Assembly (NCBI GenBank): GCA_024275515.1
Contig: JAJRYZ010000255.1
Span: 1-64,000 of the forward strand
Length of the DNA stretch: 64,000 nucleotides
Direction of reading: 5' to 3'
Source: Spirochaetota bacterium
GTDB lineage: Bacteria; Spirochaetota; Spirochaetia; ARS1246
In this document: one piece after another, positions 26,088 to 34,695 of the stretch
How positions within the stretch are numbered: position 1 is the first letter of the stretch
Layout: the number at the start of each line of letters is the position of its first letter
The notes under the pieces: model-generated
The model's input: only the letters and a program-made list of their open reading frames with translations
Told to the model about the DNA's origin: nothing
The model's database searches: none
Made by a program: the position numbers and the translations under genes

Positions 26088-26999
26088 ATGAACACCCGCC
26101 GGATGATGGCCGATATACGCAAAGATATGGCCCTACATATCCTGCTGTTCCCGCCCGTCGTGTTCATGATCGTTTTCAGGTTTCTTCCCCTCACATGGAT
26201 AGTCATGGCTTTTCAGGATTACAACATATTCCGCGGGCTCGCCGGGAGCCCCTGGGTGGGTCTGCACCATTTCAGGAAGTTGTTTTCCTCTGAAGAATTT
26301 TTGCTCGTCTTTCGAAATACGCTCATAATTAACATATACAGAATCGTTTTCTTGTTTCCTGCCCCGATCATTGTTGCTTTGCTCCTCAATGAAATCAGAA
26401 CTCTGTTGTTCAAACGGGTCGTGCAAACGATCATCTATATTCCTCATTTCCTGTCATGGGTAGTAATAGCCGCCATTTTTATTCAGATTCTTTCGGTAGA
26501 CGGCGGGCTGGTCAATCAGATGCTCATGGCCCTTGGCATCCGACCCGTACCCTTTCTGATGGACAAACGGTTTTTTCGAGGCATCCTCGTTTTTACGGCC
26601 GGCTGGAAAGACGTTGGGTGGAACACGATCATATATCTCGCCGCGATAACCGGAATAGATCCGAATCTCTACGAAGCGGCCATGGTTGAAGGGGCCGGGC
26701 GGTTTCGCAAGATGTGGCATATCACTCTGCCCGGAATAGCAACAACGGTCATCGTACTTCTTCTGCTCAGAATGGGACAGATTCTCACCAGCAACGTCGA
26801 TCAGGTTCTCATGCTGTACAACCCGCTGGTATATGAAGTGGGCGACGTGCTGGGCACCTATGTATACAGGATGGGTCTGGGAAAGATGGAGTATAGCTTC
26901 GGGACCGCTGTCGGACTCTTCAATTCAGTTATTGGTTTTGTCCTTTTGCTCGGGGCCAACGCGTTAACCAGGAAACTCGGCGACAGGAGCATATGGTGA
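26088..26999 (+). CDS. CUT1-family sugar ABC transporter permease (LplB-like, second module)
   Basis: A 303-residue permease with six predicted helices. The family block 'FLPLTWIVMAFQDYNIF' is near the N-terminus and the coupling loop is 'YEAAMVEGAGRFRKMWHITLPG'. It is paralogous to the gene at 14694-15638 ('VLMLYNPLVYEVGDV' against 'IIMLYNPLVYERGDV'). It follows the kinase gene by 83 nt and overlaps the next permease by 7 nt. Confidence 0.91.
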   Translation: MNTRRMMADIRKDMALHILLFPPVVFMIVFRFLPLTWIVMAFQDYNIFRGLAGSPWVGLHHFRKLFSSEEFLLVFRNTLIINIYRIVFLFPAPIIVALLLNEIRTLLFKRVVQTIIYIPHFLSWVVIAAIFIQILSVDGGLVNQMLMALGIRPVPFLMDKRFFRGILVFTAGWKDVGWNTIIYLAAITGIDPNLYEAAMVEGAGRFRKMWHITLPGIATTVIVLLLLRMGQILTSNVDQVLMLYNPLVYEVGDVLGTYVYRMGLGKMEYSFGTAVGLFNSVIGFVLLLGANALTRKLGDRSIW

Positions 27000-27877
27000 C
27001 GAGGCTGCGCCGATTGACGGCCTTCGGCGTAATTAACGCGCTTCTCTTGATCATGTTGTGCATCGTTACTCTGGCGCCGTTCCTTAACGTCCTGGCCAAA
27101 TCTCTGAGTTCCGAACAAGCCATACTCATGGGTAAAGTAACGGTGCTACCCGTAGATCCAAACTTCCGATCGTACGCATATGTATTGAAATCCAAGGACT
27201 TTTTTCGCGCTTTCGCGGTGCAAACGATCGTCACCGCATCCGGGACAGCCCTAGGAATGACGTTGACGCTGATGATGGCCTATCCTCTATCCCGAACCCG
27301 GTTGACCGGCAAGAATGTTGTTCTGGTCATGGTCGTAATAACAATGATCTTCAACGCCGGAATCATCCCGAACTATATGCTGATACGGAGACTTGGTCTT
27401 CTCAACTCGCTGATGGCGTTGATCGTACCCCTCTGCTTCAACGGATTCAACATGTTCATTGTCCGAAGTTACATGCAAACCATACCGCTTAGTGTTATCG
27501 AATCAGCGATGATAGACGGGGCGCACCACGCTCAGGTTTTGTGCAAAATCGTCATACCTTTTTCCATTCCCGTCATTGCCACTATTAGCTTGTTCTTCGC
27601 CGTAACGTATTGGAACGACTATTTCAACGCGATGCTGTATATCACCAACTATCGCCTTAAGCCGCTCCAGCTCTATCTCAGGGAGATTATCTACCTGGCG
27701 CTCGACCCGCAGGGCAGCGTGGGAACTCAGCAGACCAGCGAGAGCTTCATGTTCGTCTCACCCATTTCGGTCCGGGCGGCGACGATCATTGCTTCCACGC
27801 TGCCGATCCTGCTGGTATACCCGTTTCTACAGCGTTACTACATCAAGGGAATCATGATCGGTTCAGTTAAGCAGTAA
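26993..27877 (+). CDS. CUT1-family sugar ABC transporter permease (LplC-like, second module)
   Basis: A 294-residue permease. The coupling loop is 'ESAMIDGAHHAQVLCKIVIPFSIP' and the C-terminus is 'FLQRYYIKGIMIGSVKQ'. Its start ATG 26993 lies inside the end of the first permease gene (ATGGTGA), so translation is coupled. It forms a membrane pair with the LplB-like protein; the ATPase must come from elsewhere in the genome. Confidence 0.92.
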   Translation: MVTRLRRLTAFGVINALLLIMLCIVTLAPFLNVLAKSLSSEQAILMGKVTVLPVDPNFRSYAYVLKSKDFFRAFAVQTIVTASGTALGMTLTLMMAYPLSRTRLTGKNVVLVMVVITMIFNAGIIPNYMLIRRLGLLNSLMALIVPLCFNGFNMFIVRSYMQTIPLSVIESAMIDGAHHAQVLCKIVIPFSIPVIATISLFFAVTYWNDYFNAMLYITNYRLKPLQLYLREIIYLALDPQGSVGTQQTSESFMFVSPISVRAATIIASTLPILLVYPFLQRYYIKGIMIGSVKQ

Positions 27878-27926
27878 TCCGGACGGCGAAAATGGGGCCG
27901 TCAGTAAAAACTATTGGAGGTTCGAA

Positions 27927-29435
27927 ATGAAGCGAGTTATTTCGTGCTTGGTCTTGGTCATGCTGCTCCTGTTATCCGCGCAGGTGTTTGCTTCCGGGGA
28001 TCAAGAGAAGGCGGCCGACGCGGTTGAAAAACCGGTATTGAAGTTTCTGGGAGGAAGCATCGGGGTTTTTGGAGATCCCAACGAAGGACCGGCCAAGGAA
28101 GCGCTGGAGGCAATTACGGGGTATCGGCTTGAGGTTACCTCTCTACCGACGGAAAACAGAGCCCAGGCGCTGAATTTGCAGATGGCGTCCGGGGAAAAAT
28201 ATGATCTGATCCGGAACGTCGACGAATCGCAATTCCTCACCTTTGTCGCAAACGGCGCCGTGCTTCCGATCACGGAACTTGTCAACGAATATGGCCCACA
28301 TATCAAAGCCGCCGTTCCTGATGAAGTATGGGAAGCACTCCGGGCGAAAGACGGCTTGGTATACGGCTTTCCCAGTACCGCCTCACCTATTCTTGGAATG
28401 GCCATGGTCGCTCGGACGGATTGGCTGGAGAAGCTCGGACTGCAGGCGCCGCAGAATCTCGATGAGTTCCGGGACGCACTCAGAACGATAAAAGACCGGG
28501 ACCCGGGCAACATAGGCGCTCGACTGATTCCGTATACCGGATTCGACTGGTGGCGCTGGAAACATGTCGCTTTTCAGGAGCCGTTCCTTTCCGCGTTCGG
28601 TCTGACGTATGAGTGGATAGAGAAGAATGGCGAGATCATATCTCGATATGAATCTGATGGAATGATGAAGTACATCGAGTATATGAAAGGACTGTATGAG
28701 GATGGCCTTCTTGATCCCGATTTCGCCGTTCTTCAAAAGAATGTCGTGGATGAGAAAGTCACATCCGGACGCGTCGCTTTTGCACTCTATCACTGGGACT
28801 CGATGTATAAGACCCGAAACGCCTGGGCGGCGGAAGGGAAGGACTGGGAAATCGACTACATCAAGTATCCCGTTGGACCGAACGGGCGAACCGGGGCGGC
28901 GGTGGGTTCCGGCGTGGGTGTCTCTACTTTCATTCCTCAATTCGCTGAACACCCCGAGGACGCCGTGAAGTACGTCAACGAATTCATCAAACCGGAGAAC
29001 TATCAGAGACTGATTATCGGGGACGAAGGAGTTCATTGGAAATGGGAAGGTGAGAGTCGCGTCCCCATTCTTCCAATCTTTAACGAAGAGCGCGGCAATA
29101 TGTTCTGGTACGAACCCATTCGAATCGGAGAGGTCTACTACCCCTTGTGGAAAACCCGCGTTAACAAGATCAAGGGTATGGGTATCGCCTACAAGGAGAC
29201 CGAAGACGTGTTGCTGGATATCGTACTGCGAAATCCGATCGGCATGGCGACACAACTCAGCGCAACCGAGCTGCATGCCTCTTCGCTTCGACAGATGGCG
29301 GGGGATGAGGTATTGAAGTTCATTCTCGGCGCGCGCGACATCGTCGAATACGACAAGTTTCTGAAGAAGTGGATGGATGAAGGCGGGGCGGCTTCAAAGC
29401 AAGAGATAAACGCCTGGTATTCGTCCCGGCGGTAG
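27927..29435 (+). CDS. Extracellular sugar-binding protein of the second ABC module
   Basis: A 502-residue solute-binding protein. The signal peptide 'MKRVISCLVLVMLLLLSAQVF' ends at an Ala-Ser-Gly junction and the mature N-terminus 'SGDQEKAADAVEKP' is Gln/Glu-rich, as I recall for spirochaetal binding proteins. The signal peptide contains a Cys, but it lies before the hydrophobic core and is not a lipobox. A TTGGAGG site precedes ATG 27927. It is the last gene of the operon, followed by a terminator-like hairpin at 29463-29497. Confidence 0.91.
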   Translation: MKRVISCLVLVMLLLLSAQVFASGDQEKAADAVEKPVLKFLGGSIGVFGDPNEGPAKEALEAITGYRLEVTSLPTENRAQALNLQMASGEKYDLIRNVDESQFLTFVANGAVLPITELVNEYGPHIKAAVPDEVWEALRAKDGLVYGFPSTASPILGMAMVARTDWLEKLGLQAPQNLDEFRDALRTIKDRDPGNIGARLIPYTGFDWWRWKHVAFQEPFLSAFGLTYEWIEKNGEIISRYESDGMMKYIEYMKGLYEDGLLDPDFAVLQKNVVDEKVTSGRVAFALYHWDSMYKTRNAWAAEGKDWEIDYIKYPVGPNGRTGAAVGSGVGVSTFIPQFAEHPEDAVKYVNEFIKPENYQRLIIGDEGVHWKWEGESRVPILPIFNEERGNMFWYEPIRIGEVYYPLWKTRVNKIKGMGIAYKETEDVLLDIVLRNPIGMATQLSATELHASSLRQMAGDEVLKFILGARDIVEYDKFLKKWMDEGGAASKQEINAWYSSRR

Positions 29436-29462
29436 ATCCGACGGAACTCACATCGACCGTGT

Positions 29463-29497
29463 GGCGGCTGAGGCGTAGATATGATGCCTTGGCCGCC
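29463..29497. terminator. Terminator-like hairpin after the second ABC operon
   Basis: GGCGGCTGAGGC and GCCTTGGCCGCC form a 12-bp stem (two G-U type pairs) with an 11-nt loop, between convergent stop codons at 29435 and 29563. It lacks a strong U-run. Confidence 0.55.
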
Positions 29498-29562
29498 TCT
29501 CCACGAAAAGCCGCCTGTTCATGCTTGTTTCAGGAGCGCGGGCGCGTCGAGCCGGGCTAAGA

Positions 29563-30060
29563 CTAAGACACGGCCGCGCGCTCGGCGCTCTCGAACGCAA
29601 CGATCTCACGCACACGCAGGACATTGAGCAATTCAGCTTCCGTCTGAATCACTCCCAAGCTGAACCTGCCCGCCGCATCGCCGAGGTGAGCCGGCGGCGG
29701 CTCGATGTCGGAGTGTTCGACCGTGATTATGTCTTCTACCCGGCTCACGAGCAGACCGATCATATCCGGGCCGGTCTCGTCATCCACCACGCCTTTTTCC
29801 AAGAACCGGCTCATCATGCGCGAGTTTCTCAACACGACGCACCTAGATTCCGAGCGTATCTTCTGATCGCCGACGCCGATCCTGACGCCCAGGTCGATTA
29901 CGGTGACTATCTGACCGCGCAGATTGAGTAACCCGCAGACATACTCCGGCGCCCCCGCGACGGGAACAATGTCGAGCTGGCGATTGATTTCATAGACAAG
30001 CAAAACATCGATCCCGAAGAGCATCTCACCGATCCTGAAAGTGACAAACTGACGCTTCAT
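29563..30060 (-). CDS. cheW: Chemotaxis coupling protein CheW
   Basis: A 165-residue CheW-domain protein that links receptors to CheA. It shows the two-subdomain pattern: 'FVTFRIGEMLFGIDVLLVYEINR', 'VPGAPEYVCGLLNLRGQIVTVIDL'-like block, then 'MIGLLVSRVEDIITVEHSDIEPPP'. Start ATG 30060 has a GGAGG site. It is the last gene of the minus-strand chemotaxis cluster, 123 nt after cheA, with a strong hairpin in the gap that may tune its expression relative to cheA. Confidence 0.93.
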   Translation of the reverse strand: MKRQFVTFRIGEMLFGIDVLLVYEINRQLDIVPVAGAPEYVCGLLNLRGQIVTVIDLGVRIGVGDQKIRSESRCVVLRNSRMMSRFLEKGVVDDETGPDMIGLLVSRVEDIITVEHSDIEPPPAHLGDAAGRFSLGVIQTEAELLNVLRVREIVAFESAERAAVS

Positions 30061-30087
30061 ATTTCAACCTCCACTCCGGCCGTCAAA

Positions 30088-30134
30088 CCGGCCACCGCCG
30101 CACGACCATCTCGGTCGTCTCGACCGGTGGCCGG
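30088..30134 (-). other. Intercistronic double hairpin between cheA and cheW
   Basis: Outer arms CCGGCCACCG (30088-30097) and CGGTGGCCGG (30125-30134) pair perfectly over 10 bp. Inside them ACGACC and GGTCGT form a second 6-bp stem. It lies wholly between the cheA stop and the cheW ribosome-binding site, so it could be an attenuator, a processing site or an mRNA stabiliser. Confidence 0.65.
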
Positions 30135-30183
30135 AGTTTCAGATGTCACAATGAGAACTCCTGTCTCGTGACGGTGGACCGCG

Positions 30184-32772
30184 TCATCGCGGAACCAACG
30201 CTTTCAGCGTCGTGCGGAGTCCCTCTTTGTCGAATTTCGCCTCGAAAGCGTCGACCCCGGCGTCCAGAATTCGCTTTCGATCGCTTTCGTGCACCATGGA
30301 AGTGAGTGCCACGACAGGAAGTCCCGTATGCTTCCGGGAAGAGCGCACCAACGCAGTCAACTCTAATCCGTCAAGTTTGGGCATCTGAATGTCCGTAACC
30401 AGCAGGTCGTAATCACTCGCGTTGAGCATGGACCACGCTTCTTCGCCGTCCTTCGCAACGTCCATTTCGCAGCCGATTTCCCTCAGGTAGGTGCTCACGA
30501 CTATGCGGAAGAACTCCGTATCCTCGGCAAGCAATACGCGCTTCCCGCGGAGCTCTTCGCCGGCGCCGGTTTCCTGGTACATCGTGGGTTCCGCCGCTTC
30601 CAGTAGGCCATACACCTCGAGACAGATGATGAGATCCCCTCCCGCAACTATGGATCCCAAGACGCCCGTACCCGTAATTGTCTCTCTGTCGAGCCGAGCG
30701 TCCGTCTCGAGAATATCCTCGACACGACTTGCGCAAATCCCGACCCGCTTGCTCACGAGTTTCGGCACGATGACGAAGAGTTCGTCGTCGTCTGATTCCG
30801 GACGCTTCACGGGAAGATAATCGTGAAGCCTGATAAGGCGCATCGTGGCGTCTTCGTATTTCAGGTACTCCTTGTCATCTATCCATTCGACGGCGCCTCG
30901 GTCGACTCTCTCTATCCGCTTTACCATCGACAGGTTGATCGCAAAGTGCTCGGAAGTGCCGCTTCGGAAGAGCAGCAGGGACTGCTTCTCCCTTATGCCG
31001 TCTCCGTCTTTGCCTTCAGATAGTGCCGATTCGATTCTCTCCAGGTCTCCTCCGAAACGCAGGCGAGCGGTAGTGGCCATGCCGGCCGCATCCAGGATCA
31101 TAGCGACGCGACCATCTCCCATAATCGTGGTGCCGGCGTAAAAGGGGCATTTTTTTAGATACGCCGGAAGAGGCTTAACGACGATCTCTTCGTTGTCTCT
31201 GAGAGTTTCGACGACAAGACCGTATGGGTTGGCGCCGACACGCAGGACGATTATGTTCAACGCGTTACGAAGATTGCGTCGCCGATCCGAAGCGTCGCGC
31301 CGTCGGTCGTCTTCGGCCTGTTTTCGTTTGGATTCGGACTCGCAGGATGCGTTCGCCGCCCGGTCGCTCGTTTCCCGCGAAATCGCGCCGGAGTCGAGCT
31401 CGGTAGCCCGTCGGTCCAGAATGCCTGTCCGCCGTTCGGCATGTCGCGTGCCCGTCGCGTCGACGTACGTGCTTTCGATTCCGAGCGCATCGTTCAAGCG
31501 GATGAGAGGAAGCACTTTTTCGCGCAACCTCATCACCGGCCGTCCATGGATGCTCTCAATTCGGCGCGGTACATCCCGCGCGCGAATGCGCACCAGCTCC
31601 TCGATGTCGACCTGAGGGATCGCGAACACCCGATCTTCGTTCTCAAGGATCAACGCCGGCATGACGGCCAGCGTGAGAGGCAGTTTGAGCGTGACGCGAG
31701 TCCCCTGCCCGAGTTTCGATTCGATATCCACCGTTCCGCCTATTTTCTCGATGTTGGAACGTACCACGTCCATTCCCACACCACGCCCGGAAACGTCGCT
31801 TACCTGCTCCGCCGTTGAAAAACCCGGCGCAAGTATCAGCCGTAGCGCCTCGCGGTCCGACATCTGGTCTGCGTCATTTGGGGAGATCATGTCACGTTCG
31901 ATCGCCTTTTGCTTGATTCTTTCGGGATCGATACCGCCGCCGTCGTCGACTATCTCGATGACGACCTGCCCGCCTTCGTGCCGCGCACTCAGTTCGACGT
32001 GTCCCTGGGCCGCTTTTCCCGCGGCCTTTCGTTCCTCGGGAGTTTCAATGCCATGATCGGCGCAATTGCGAATGAGATGCGTGAGCGGATCCCCGAGCGC
32101 TTCTATGATCGACTTGTCCAGCTCCACGTTTTCGCCTTGTATGACGAGCTCAATCTCCTTTCCCAGTTTTCGGCTCAAGTCACGGATCAGGCGGGGGAAT
32201 TTCGAGAAGACGGTTCCGACCAACTGCATGCGGGTTCCCATGACACCGCCTTGAAGTTCACTCGTAACACCGTCAATGTCGAGCATAGCGCCGTTCAATA
32301 GCGGCAAATCGGAAAAGGTGCCGTCCAACAACTGGCGTAGCGCGGCGTTGATGTTGTTGAACTCGCGTTCGACAAGCTCCGCGAACGCATCCGCGCCTCC
32401 ATTGCCCGACGTGCGCGCCGCGGCGTCTAGACTTTCCCGGGAGGAAGCCAGTTGCTTCCTCAGCCGGTTCAATTCGGGGCTGCGCGCCATTCCGGAGGAC
32501 AGTTTTTCCATGAGCGACCGCTTAATGCGGTTGCGGCTCAGCACCAACTCTCCCGTGAGGTTCATCAGGTTATCCAGCAGGTCGATCCGAACACGAAGCG
32601 ATTGGGAACTTGAGGACGCTCCCGTGTCTTTCTCTCGGCGCGGGGGATCCGTAACCGGCTCGCTCGATCGCGCGTCTCGGGTCGTCTCCTCCGGCGTCGA
32701 CTCGCCGGCGGCCGTTTGGGAAGGCAGGAAGGCCACCAGCGGCGCCAGCTTTTCCGCGATCGCTTCTCTCAA
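30184..32772 (-). CDS. cheA: CheA kinase core with C-terminal receiver (3' part of a cheA split by an in-frame TGA)
   Basis: The segment carries CheA dimerisation ('LLDNLMNLTGELVLSRNRI'), ATPase ('HLIRNCADHGIETPEERKAAG', 'DDGGGIDP', 'GRGVGMDVV', 'GQGTRVTLKLPL'), CheW-like regulatory domains, and a C-terminal receiver with 'LLAEDTEFFRIVV' and 'LLVTDIQMPKLDG'. The Hpt domain is not here but in the gene directly upstream, in the same reading frame, separated only by TGA-TTC. The track start at 32772 is a TTG with no ribosome-binding site, so this looks like the rest of one 1078-codon CheA rather than an independent gene. If both parts are made, they could still work in trans. Confidence 0.85.
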   Translation of the reverse strand: MREAIAEKLAPLVAFLPSQTAAGESTPEETTRDARSSEPVTDPPRREKDTGASSSSQSLRVRIDLLDNLMNLTGELVLSRNRIKRSLMEKLSSGMARSPELNRLRKQLASSRESLDAAARTSGNGGADAFAELVEREFNNINAALRQLLDGTFSDLPLLNGAMLDIDGVTSELQGGVMGTRMQLVGTVFSKFPRLIRDLSRKLGKEIELVIQGENVELDKSIIEALGDPLTHLIRNCADHGIETPEERKAAGKAAQGHVELSARHEGGQVVIEIVDDGGGIDPERIKQKAIERDMISPNDADQMSDREALRLILAPGFSTAEQVSDVSGRGVGMDVVRSNIEKIGGTVDIESKLGQGTRVTLKLPLTLAVMPALILENEDRVFAIPQVDIEELVRIRARDVPRRIESIHGRPVMRLREKVLPLIRLNDALGIESTYVDATGTRHAERRTGILDRRATELDSGAISRETSDRAANASCESESKRKQAEDDRRRDASDRRRNLRNALNIIVLRVGANPYGLVVETLRDNEEIVVKPLPAYLKKCPFYAGTTIMGDGRVAMILDAAGMATTARLRFGGDLERIESALSEGKDGDGIREKQSLLLFRSGTSEHFAINLSMVKRIERVDRGAVEWIDDKEYLKYEDATMRLIRLHDYLPVKRPESDDDELFVIVPKLVSKRVGICASRVEDILETDARLDRETITGTGVLGSIVAGGDLIICLEVYGLLEAAEPTMYQETGAGEELRGKRVLLAEDTEFFRIVVSTYLREIGCEMDVAKDGEEAWSMLNASDYDLLVTDIQMPKLDGLELTALVRSSRKHTGLPVVALTSMVHESDRKRILDAGVDAFEAKFDKEGLRTTLKALVPR

Positions 32773-32775
32773 GAA

Positions 32776-33420
32776 TCAGTCGAGATCGGTCACTTTGACG
32801 ATGGCCAGGTAATCGGCGAGAACGTCCTCCGCGCCGGCTTTTCCTTCCGCGGTTACTTGTTCACATATGGTTCGCAGCAATTCGCCGAGCCGTTCGGCAA
32901 GCTCGGCGGGAAGCTCGTCGAAATCGGCGGACTGCAGAAGACTCATAGCCTCTATAAACTCGGGAGTCCCCTGGTTCCGTGAATGAGCCGCCGCCTCACC
33001 GCTCTTTTCGTCCGACTTGAGAGAATCGGGCCGTTCGGACGGGAGTATCTCCGACAACCGGGCAAGCTCTTCATCGATGGGGATGGTTTCGGAGGCATGC
33101 ACATCATCGATCAACACTCGAAGCTTATCGGCGCCTGCAAGCAGAACGTCCACGATTTCGGCCCGCACCGACAGCTTGCCGTCGCGTATCAGGCCCATGA
33201 TGTTCTCCATTGAATGGGCCAACTCGGTGATATGGGTCATCGAAAAGAAACCGAATCCCCCTTTCATGCTGTGGACGGCGCGGAAAATCCGATTCACCGC
33301 CTCCGGGTCCACGACATCGGGATGAGCCTCCAGCGCCATGAGCTCCGGTTCAATCGCCTCGAGATGCTCCTTCGATTCCGTGACCAGCTCATCGAGCAGG
33401 TCTTCATCAACATCGGCCAT
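32776..33420 (-). CDS. cheA: CheA Hpt (P1) domain part, ending at an in-frame TGA
   Basis: A 214-residue N-terminal part of CheA. The phospho-accepting histidine is in 'FRAVHSMKGGFGFF' (about H49), followed by the acidic 'LAHSMENIMGLIRDGKL' helix. After a linker, a helical segment ends 'ADYLAIVKVTDLD' at TGA 32776-32778. The next codons in the same frame continue 'FLREAIAEKLAPLVAF', so TGG to TGA (Trp) is the simplest change that restores one protein. Start ATG 33420; it follows cheY by 32 nt. The break may be a real nonsense mutation, read-through, or an assembly error. Confidence 0.85.
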   Translation of the reverse strand: MADVDEDLLDELVTESKEHLEAIEPELMALEAHPDVVDPEAVNRIFRAVHSMKGGFGFFSMTHITELAHSMENIMGLIRDGKLSVRAEIVDVLLAGADKLRVLIDDVHASETIPIDEELARLSEILPSERPDSLKSDEKSGEAAAHSRNQGTPEFIEAMSLLQSADFDELPAELAERLGELLRTICEQVTAEGKAGAEDVLADYLAIVKVTDLD

Positions 33421-33452
33421 GCGACGTACTCCTCTCTTTACCCGTCCGCGAA

Positions 33453-33833
33453 TCAGAACTCATCATCGATATCAAGTACCTCCATGAGCCGGGTCGTGAT
33501 ATCCTCGGGCGTGAACGGCTTGGTCACGTAATGTCTGGCGCCGAGCCGGATGGCCTTAAGCACGGACTCCTTCTCCGATTCGGCGCTGACCATGATTACC
33601 GGAATATGCTGGAAGTTCGGGTTCGCCTTGATAATCTCGAGGCATTCGATCCCGTCCATCTCAGGCATGGTGATATCCAGGGTAATGGCGGCTATGTGAG
33701 CTGCATCCGTCTCCAGAGCCTCCAGCGCCTCGCGCCCGTCCTTGGCTTCGATTATTTCATACCCCATTATTTGCGCAGCGCCGGATATCATCCGTCTCAT
33801 TACGGTCGAGTCGTCTACAACGAGTAGCTTCAT
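33453..33833 (-). CDS. cheY: CheY-like single-domain response regulator
   Basis: A 126-residue receiver: acidic pair in 'LLVVDDSTVMRRM', phospho-acceptor Asp in 'AITLDITMPEMDG', Thr/Ser in 'IMVSAESE' and Lys in 'HYVTKPF'. Its ATG overlaps the stop of cheR as ATGA (33830-33833), which shows cheR's 3' frame is the true one. It is probably the CheA target that binds the flagellar switch; a second CheY-like protein is encoded at 46403. Confidence 0.9.
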   Translation of the reverse strand: MKLLVVDDSTVMRRMISGAAQIMGYEIIEAKDGREALEALETDAAHIAAITLDITMPEMDGIECLEIIKANPNFQHIPVIMVSAESEKESVLKAIRLGARHYVTKPFTPEDITTRLMEVLDIDDEF

Positions 33834-34129
33834 TGTCGGCTCCTTGGTATTGAGTTTTTGACCTGGTAGTAGACGCCCGTCGTTCCCGTTCTCATGTCAA
33901 ACGCGGTGCTGTAGCCGGCCAACGACTCCGACGCACCGAGGAAAAAGTAGCCCCCGGGGTAAAGCGCTTTGGATATTCGGTCGAACAGGTCGCGCTTGAA
34001 CTCATCGGAGAAATAAATGGCGGTGTTTCGACAGAGAATAATGTCGAAACTTCCGAGCTGAGCAAAAGAGTTCTGGAGGTTGAATTTCTTCAATCTCACC
34101 ATCCGCTTGACCTCCGGAGCGATTTCCAC
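33830..34129 (-). pseudogene. cheR: CheR C-terminal fragment (downstream of frameshift)
   Basis: This frame encodes the second half of the CheR methyltransferase domain: 'VEIAPEVKRMVRLKKFNL', 'FDIILCRNTAIYFS' (the SAM-enzyme 'CRNVxIYF' block) and 'GGYFFLGASESLAGYS'. It connects to the N-terminal fragment if one G is restored in the run at about 34126 ('RVW' then 'EIAPEV'). It ends in an ATGA overlap with cheY, as expected of the intact operon. The long track ORF starting at 34558 has only nonsense before this point. Confidence 0.8.
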
Positions 34130-34695
34130 ACCCGCCCGTTCTGCACAAAGAACGCGTCCCGATACTCCGGCGGAAGTCCGCGGCTCATTGCAATGGATTC
34201 GTAGCGCCCAAGCTTGGCAAGGCGCAGGGCGCTCGTTGAAATGTCCGATGCGAGTATGTCGCAGCTCAGTTTTGCGATGTCCGGGTTCGAACGTGCGGCG
34301 TCTATGAAGGTCATCGCGATGGAGTACGGCTCCTGCCCCGTCGAGCAGGCTGCCGACCAGATTTTTATGGATGTGCGGCCGTTCTCGCGCGCCCGGTTTG
34401 CGTATTCGGGAAGCAGGATCTCCTTCAGGATGGTGAAGGGGTGACTGTCGCGAAACCACAGTGTCTCGTTCGTGGACATCAGATCGACGACCTTGTCGCG
34501 CAGATCGTCGTCTCCACCGTATTTGACTTTGTTGTAGAATTCGGAGAACGATTCGCACCCCGTTTCCAGAACCAGGGAACCCAGACGCGTCTCTATGAGA
34601 TATGCCTTATTTTCCGCAACCAGGATACCGCTCATCTCCGCCAACAGCTTGCGAAACGCCGAGAACTCGCGTGCACTTATGCTGAGCACCGCCAT
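34096..34695 (-). pseudogene. cheR: CheR N-terminal fragment (upstream of frameshift)
   Basis: N-terminal helical domain ('FSAFRKLLAEMSGILV...YLIETRLGSLV') plus the first half of the methyltransferase domain with 'NETLWFRDSHPF', 'KIWSAACSTGQEPYSIAM' (SAM-binding) and 'ASDISTSALRLAKLGRYES'. After 'FFVQNGRVW' the frame turns into 'KSLRRSSGW' and stops. The continuation is in the overlapping frame of 33830-34129, so a single-base deletion separates them. ATG 34695 shares one base with the stop of the upstream receiver gene (TGATG). CheR methylates receptor glutamates; the product would be inactive unless the shift is an artefact or is corrected. Confidence 0.82.

Noticed and set aside
32776-32778. 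TGA read as tryptophan (code 4) or selenocysteine
   Set aside because: Other genes in the window use TGA as a stop (for example the overlaps at 10395 and 15636), and no selenocysteine element was seen after this TGA.
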